10,674 nt of DNA from an uncultured Steroidobacter sp. Its GTDB lineage: Bacteria > Pseudomonadota > Gammaproteobacteria > Steroidobacterales > Steroidobacteraceae. A program made the position numbers and the translations under genes. Under the pieces are notes generated by a model, which ran no database searches, was not told the origin of the DNA, and saw only the letters and a program-made list of their open reading frames with translations. How positions within the stretch are numbered: position 1 is the first letter of the stretch; each line of letters opens with the position of its first letter. Where the stretch lies: the NCBI GenBank assembly GCA_946478975.1, contig CAMLEO010000252.1, forward strand, positions 1 to 10,674, read 5' to 3'. This document shows positions 7,040-10,674 of this stretch, piece after piece.

Positions 7040-9115
7040 ATGTCCAAACAAAAGAAGGCTGCACGCAACGTCCTCGTCGCTGCCGCCGTGAGCTTTGCGC
7101 TGCCGAGTCATGCGTCGGAACAGGTGGCGGCTCCGGCGGTCGATCCATTGTTTTCACAGCCGCAGGTCGATATCGATGAATGGCGCACCACGCCCGTGCG
7201 TCATCGTTACGTGCACGGCTGCTTCAAGGGCACGCAAACCTGCTTTTCGTTCTACTTGCCACCGAAGCGGCAGTATCAAGGTCATTTCTTCCAGCACATC
7301 ACGCCGGTGCCCTTGAGTGAGAACCTGGCGCAAAGCGAGCCGCCGGGCGAGCACAACAAGATCGGTTTCTCGATCGACAGCGGCGCGTACTTCGTCGAAA
7401 CCAACGGCGGCGGCAAACTGGACATGCGCCCGAACGCCGACTCGACCATCGGCGCGTATCGCGCCAACGCCGCGGCCGCTCAGTATTCGCGTGTCGTCGC
7501 ACAGAAAATGTATGGCGGCAAGCGTCCCTACGGTTATGCCTACGGCGGATCGGGCGGTGGCTATCGCACGATCGGCGGCATCGAGAACACGCAGGGCGTG
7601 TGGGATGGCGTCGTGCCGTATGTCATCGGTTCGAGCATGGCGATCCCGAATGTTTTCACCGTGCGCCTGCGGGCGATGAGTGTTTTGAAACACAAGCTGC
7701 CGCAGATCGCCGATGCGGTGGAGCCGGGCGGCAGCGGCAATCCGTATGACGGCTTGAACGATGAAGAAGCGGCGGCGCTGCGCGAAGTCACGAGAATGGG
7801 CTTTCCGCTGCCCGCGTGGTTTGGATATAAAACAATGGATCTGCATGGACTCGCCGCGCTGTATCCGGGCGTCGCGATGGCGGACCGCGCTTATTTCACG
7901 GATTTTTGGACCAAGCCTGGTTATCTCGGCTTCGATCATCCTGAGCAGTTGGCGAACGTACGCGTTCAAGTGAAAGGAACCGTGGCCGAACTGATCACTG
8001 CGGCGCAAGCCGACAGCGAGGCTAATCGCGGCGGCGTAGATACCGCGTTCAAGCACACCGAGGGCGGCGATGCTCAGCGCATCGTTGCCATTCGCGTCGC
8101 GGGGCTCGCCGTCCAGGATGCGGGCTATTTGAATCCTGGCGAGCTCAAAGTGCTCAGTGGCGCGTCGAAGGACAAGTCCCTGATCCTGACTCACATCGCC
8201 GGCGATCGCGTCGTGCTGGCGAACGATGATGCCGGCGTCGCGAGACAACTCGCACCGGGCGATGAAATACAAATCGACAATTCAAACTTCCTGGCGTTGC
8301 AGACCTACCATTGGCACCAGGTGCCGACGCCCGAGTTCAAGGCGTGGGATCAGTTTCGCGGCGCCGATGGCAAACCCATATATCCGCAACGGCCGATGCT
8401 GCTCGGGCCGGTCTTCGTCAAGGCAACCTCGGGCTCGGTGCAGACCGGCAAGTTCGACGGCAAGATGATCGTGGTCGAGTCGCTGTGGGATCGCGAAGCG
8501 TTTCCATGGCAGGCGGATTGGTATCGCGCGCGTGTGCAGGCAAATTTCGGCGATCAGACCGACGAGCATTTCCGGCTGTGGTACACGGACCACGCACTGC
8601 ATGGCGATGAACCGGCGCTGGAAGATCCGACACGCATCGTGAGCTATGGCGGAGTCTTGCAACAGGCGTTACGCGATGTGTCCGCCTGGGTCGAGAAGGG
8701 CGTTACACCACCGATGAGCACGCAATACCGGCTCGACGAAGCGCAGGTGATCGTGCCGCCCACGGCCGCTCAGCGCGGCGGCATTCAGCCCGTCGTGACG
8801 CTGATGGCGAATCGTGGTGTGCGAGCCGAGGTCGCAGCCGGCGAGGAAGTCACATTCACGGGTACGATCGCTGTGCCTCCTGGGACGGGATTTGTGGTCG
8901 CCGCAGACTGGGATTTCGACGGCAGCGGCACCTTCGCTGAAAAATCCGAGGTGCCCAAGGAGGTGCGCAGCGTGAATGTTTCAATCAAGCATCGCTTCGA
9001 TCGGCCGGGCACCTACTTTGCGGTTCTCCGCGGCGTTTCGCAACGAAATGGCGATGCGAAGTCGCCTTATGCACGCATCGCCAATCTCGGCCGCGTGCGT
9101 GTCGTCGTGAAGTAA
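7040..9115 (+). CDS. Secreted tannase/feruloyl-esterase-like alpha/beta hydrolase with C-terminal PKD-like domain
   Basis: A 691-residue exported protein. MSKQKKAARN is the basic n-region, VLVAAAVSFAL the hydrophobic core, and cleavage is likely after PSHA (residue 25). Residues about 50-200 fit an alpha/beta-hydrolase start: GYAYGGSGGGYRT (165-177) reads as a nucleophile elbow with S171, and C61 and C68 could form a disulfide. After a long insert (about 210-430, partly beta-rich: KVLSGASKDKSLILTH), residues 473-520 resemble the last part of tannase-family enzymes. There D484 in ESLWDREAFPWQADWY and H518 or H521 in YTDHALHGDE could complete a Ser-Asp-His triad. The tail (about 585-691) looks PKD-like: ADWDFDGSGTF (621-631) and HRFDRPGTYFAVLRG (651-665). 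The fold and triad are inferred from motif order. The protein might de-esterify an acylated glycan before the glycosidases act. It is the last gene of the operon. Confidence 0.65.
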   Translation: MSKQKKAARNVLVAAAVSFALPSHASEQVAAPAVDPLFSQPQVDIDEWRTTPVRHRYVHGCFKGTQTCFSFYLPPKRQYQGHFFQHITPVPLSENLAQSEPPGEHNKIGFSIDSGAYFVETNGGGKLDMRPNADSTIGAYRANAAAAQYSRVVAQKMYGGKRPYGYAYGGSGGGYRTIGGIENTQGVWDGVVPYVIGSSMAIPNVFTVRLRAMSVLKHKLPQIADAVEPGGSGNPYDGLNDEEAAALREVTRMGFPLPAWFGYKTMDLHGLAALYPGVAMADRAYFTDFWTKPGYLGFDHPEQLANVRVQVKGTVAELITAAQADSEANRGGVDTAFKHTEGGDAQRIVAIRVAGLAVQDAGYLNPGELKVLSGASKDKSLILTHIAGDRVVLANDDAGVARQLAPGDEIQIDNSNFLALQTYHWHQVPTPEFKAWDQFRGADGKPIYPQRPMLLGPVFVKATSGSVQTGKFDGKMIVVESLWDREAFPWQADWYRARVQANFGDQTDEHFRLWYTDHALHGDEPALEDPTRIVSYGGVLQQALRDVSAWVEKGVTPPMSTQYRLDEAQVIVPPTAAQRGGIQPVVTLMANRGVRAEVAAGEEVTFTGTIAVPPGTGFVVAADWDFDGSGTFAEKSEVPKEVRSVNVSIKHRFDRPGTYFAVLRGVSQRNGDAKSPYARIANLGRVRVVVK

Positions 9116-9119
9116 GCGG

Positions 9120-9160
9120 AAAAAAGAACCCCGACCGCAAGGGGTCTGTGCGGCCGGGGT
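9120..9160 (-). terminator. Rho-independent terminator of the TonB receptor gene
   Basis: A 12-bp stem pairs 9128-9139 with 9149-9160, with a 9-base loop (9140-9148). The A-run at 9120-9125 becomes a U-tract after the hairpin on the - strand, the usual terminator geometry for the receptor ending at 9202. Position 9134/9154 is an A/C mismatch in + strand RNA but a G-U pair in - strand RNA, so the stem is fully paired only in the receptor transcript. No T-tract follows the hairpin on the + strand, so any action on the + operon would be weaker. The rest of the 86-base gap (9116-9201) shows no gene. Confidence 0.88.
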
Positions 9161-9201
9161 GGTTGCAATTGCCAGAGGAGGATATCGAGGACTTTCGATG
9201 C

Positions 9202-10674
9202 TCAGCGAGAGCCGAATGCGTAACGCAGCTGGATGCCGAACTCGCGCGGGTCGGTCATGCTGATGCGACGATAAGTGCTCACACCCGTGACCGACGTGCG
9301 GCCCACCTGGTAGCCGATGGTCGTGGGCGTCGGGTCGCGACGGAGCACACGCTCGGTATCGGTGATGTTCTTGCCGTACAACGTCACTTCCCAAGCACCG
9401 CCGTGACTGCGCAAGCCCAGGTACAGATTCAACAGCGTGTAGTTGCTCACATCATCGATCGCGTTGGCCGGATCGTTCTGCGAGTCGCCGTTGTAAGTCA
9501 CGAGACCCCGCACGTACGAATCCAGGTTCGACGACAACGGCACCCGGAACTCGGACTGCACCGTGCCGCCGAACAACGGCGCGTTCGATGCGCGATAGCT
9601 GGCTCGACAGGTCGCGAGGTTGTCGCCCGTGGTCGTCAGGATTTGATCGGCCGTGGGCACGCTCGAACTGCTGTCGGGAATACCGTCGCGCGGGAAGTAG
9701 TCGTTACAGGGGATCTGCGCATTGTCGATCTCGCCCTTGGAGTAGCTCGCCGACATGCCGATGTCCCACTGTTCCGTCGCTGCGAGCGACACCTGCGCTT
9801 CGACACCGTTCACCGTGACCGGCACCGGGGCGACGAAGTTGAAGGTGTTCACGCGAGGCTGCGGCACGCCTGCGGCGGTTTCGCGGAAGTAGATCGAGGA
9901 CGCAGAGCGGTACGGATAGTTGTCGAACTTCTGATGAAAGAACGCGAGGCTGGATTGCAGGCGGCGGTCGAACCCGTTCGCCTTGATGCCGAGCTCATAC
10001 GACTTCGATTCTTCCGGCGCCAGGATCAGGAACGAGTTCTCGAGCGCCGAGCGGGCGAGGCTGAAGTCACCTGTGACCGAAATGCCGGGGCGCCACGAGC
10101 TGCCGGTGCTCACATACATCATCAAGTCTTCGTTGAAGTTGTATTTGACGGAGCCGCTGTAGACCCAGGTGTCGTCGTCGTAGTTGTTGTCCGCAGCAGC
10201 GAGGCGCGCGCCGTTGATCGTCAGACCGCTGTCGTTCTGAAAGTCGATGTGACGCACACCGCCTGCGATTTCCGTCTTCTCGCCCAGGTGATACGTCAGG
10301 TTCACGAACAGCGACTTCTCTTCGGCTTCGCCGGCGCTGCGAATCGGCGTCACATTGACGAGTCCGCCGACGGTCGGGCTGAGCGGCCCGAGGAACACCG
10401 GCGTGAGTCGCTGCAGGTCGGTGGTCGACTCGGTCTTTTGATAGAACGCACCGAGGATGTAATCGAACCTGCCGAACACGCGCTCTTCGGAAGACAGGCG
10501 CAGCTCGTGCGCTTGCGTCTTGCCGTGTCCGTCCAGCAGGCCGTCCCGATTCTGTACGAAGGCCGGCGCGTTGGTGCTGAAGAAGTTGGTCGGATCCAGG
10601 CTCGATGTCTGTTCAGCATGGCGCTTGTTATAGGCGCCGGCGTAGTTCAGCAGCTGCCCGGCGAATGCCCATTG
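9202..10674 (-). CDS. TonB-dependent outer membrane receptor, C-terminal barrel (5' partial)
   Basis: Outer membrane beta-barrel that takes up a bound ligand using TonB-ExbB-ExbD energy. The frame is open to the right edge; a GTG at 10479 is not a true start, because about 65 upstream residues in frame continue the family pattern (HELRLSSEERVFGRFDYILG). The window holds 490 residues of barrel; the plug domain, TonB box and signal peptide are outside. Barrel features are alternating aromatic strands (YVSTGSSWRPG; SYELGIKANGFDRRLQSS; WDIGMSASYSKGEI), typical late motifs (YTLLNLYLGLRSHGG, VTLYGKNITDTE) and the ending REFGIQLRYAFGSR, an outer-membrane-protein-like C-terminal strand near a terminal Phe. 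A probable extracellular loop contains two cysteines (codons near 9706 and 9607) about 33 residues apart. The sequence does not tell the ligand; many such receptors beside glycosidase operons carry oligosaccharides or glycosides. It converges on the operon and is transcribed separately. Confidence 0.92.
   Translation of the reverse strand, partial: QWAFAGQLLNYAGAYNKRHAEQTSSLDPTNFFSTNAPAFVQNRDGLLDGHGKTQAHELRLSSEERVFGRFDYILGAFYQKTESTTDLQRLTPVFLGPLSPTVGGLVNVTPIRSAGEAEEKSLFVNLTYHLGEKTEIAGGVRHIDFQNDSGLTINGARLAAADNNYDDDTWVYSGSVKYNFNEDLMMYVSTGSSWRPGISVTGDFSLARSALENSFLILAPEESKSYELGIKANGFDRRLQSSLAFFHQKFDNYPYRSASSIYFRETAAGVPQPRVNTFNFVAPVPVTVNGVEAQVSLAATEQWDIGMSASYSKGEIDNAQIPCNDYFPRDGIPDSSSSVPTADQILTTTGDNLATCRASYRASNAPLFGGTVQSEFRVPLSSNLDSYVRGLVTYNGDSQNDPANAIDDVSNYTLLNLYLGLRSHGGAWEVTLYGKNITDTERVLRRDPTPTTIGYQVGRTSVTGVSTYRRISMTDPREFGIQLRYAFGSR

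Noticed and set aside
7154..8272. Antisense open frame (372 codons) opposite the secreted hydrolase gene
   Set aside because: No family resemblance, Arg/Ala-rich composition, and the opposite strand has a signal peptide and domain motifs throughout.
9165..9172. Palindrome gcaattgc just beyond the terminator hairpin
   Set aside because: Only 8 bases, with no second copy or neighbouring promoter, so nothing supports an operator.
10350..10479. GTG at 10479 as the start of the TonB receptor, and a short overlapping frame to 10619
   Set aside because: The receptor frame continues with barrel-like sequence to the window edge, so the gene is partial rather than starting there; the second frame is a shadow.
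1..10674. CRISPR array, tRNA, insertion sequence or attachment site
   Set aside because: No spaced direct repeats, terminal inverted repeats, transposase motifs or tRNA-like folds were seen; almost every base is in a coding frame.

Overview
The window is GC-rich and almost entirely coding. It holds a tight five-gene operon on the + strand (2-9115) that faces a truncated TonB-dependent receptor gene on the - strand (9202-10674). A TonB receptor, a Sec-type signal peptide and carbohydrate-active enzymes point to a Gram-negative, glycan-scavenging bacterium. My best guess is a GC-rich proteobacterium such as Steroidobacteraceae, Sphingomonadales or Caulobacterales. That placement is an inference from gene content and style, with low confidence. 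No transposase, phage gene, tRNA, rRNA, CRISPR array or extended repeat was seen.

Layout. (1) 2-3112: the 3' part of a very large enzyme that joins a GH79 (heparanase/beta-glucuronidase-like) domain to a complete GH3 (beta-glucosidase-type) domain; its N-terminus lies outside the window. (2) 3109-4002: a tartronate semialdehyde reductase closely resembling GlxR. (3) 3995-6052: a cytoplasmic-looking putative glycoside hydrolase, with a GHL6/GH42-like barrel and a beta-galactosidase-trimerisation-like domain. (4) 6049-7032: a D-2-hydroxyacid dehydrogenase with a complete Arg/Glu/His catalytic set. (5) 7040-9115: a secreted alpha/beta-hydrolase-like protein resembling tannase/feruloyl esterase, with a C-terminal PKD-like domain. 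Genes 1/2 and 3/4 overlap by ATGA, genes 2/3 overlap by 8 bases, and genes 4 and 5 are 7 bases apart, so the five are very probably co-transcribed and partly translationally coupled. (6) 9202-10674, - strand: the C-terminal barrel of a TonB-dependent receptor, followed by a rho-independent terminator whose U-tract serves the - strand.

Working model (inference). The locus imports and dismantles an acylated or uronate-containing glycoside. The receptor would bring in the ligand, the secreted hydrolase would remove an ester, and GH79-GH3 would remove glucuronosyl and glucosyl units. The GHL6-like enzyme would act on a product in the cytoplasm. The two reductases would handle small oxo-acids such as tartronate semialdehyde, hydroxypyruvate or glyoxylate. 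The substrate cannot be read from the sequence. The most distinctive items are the GH79-GH3 fusion, a glxR gene apparently away from its usual gcl-hyi neighbours, and the hydrolase with a large insert and a PKD tail.
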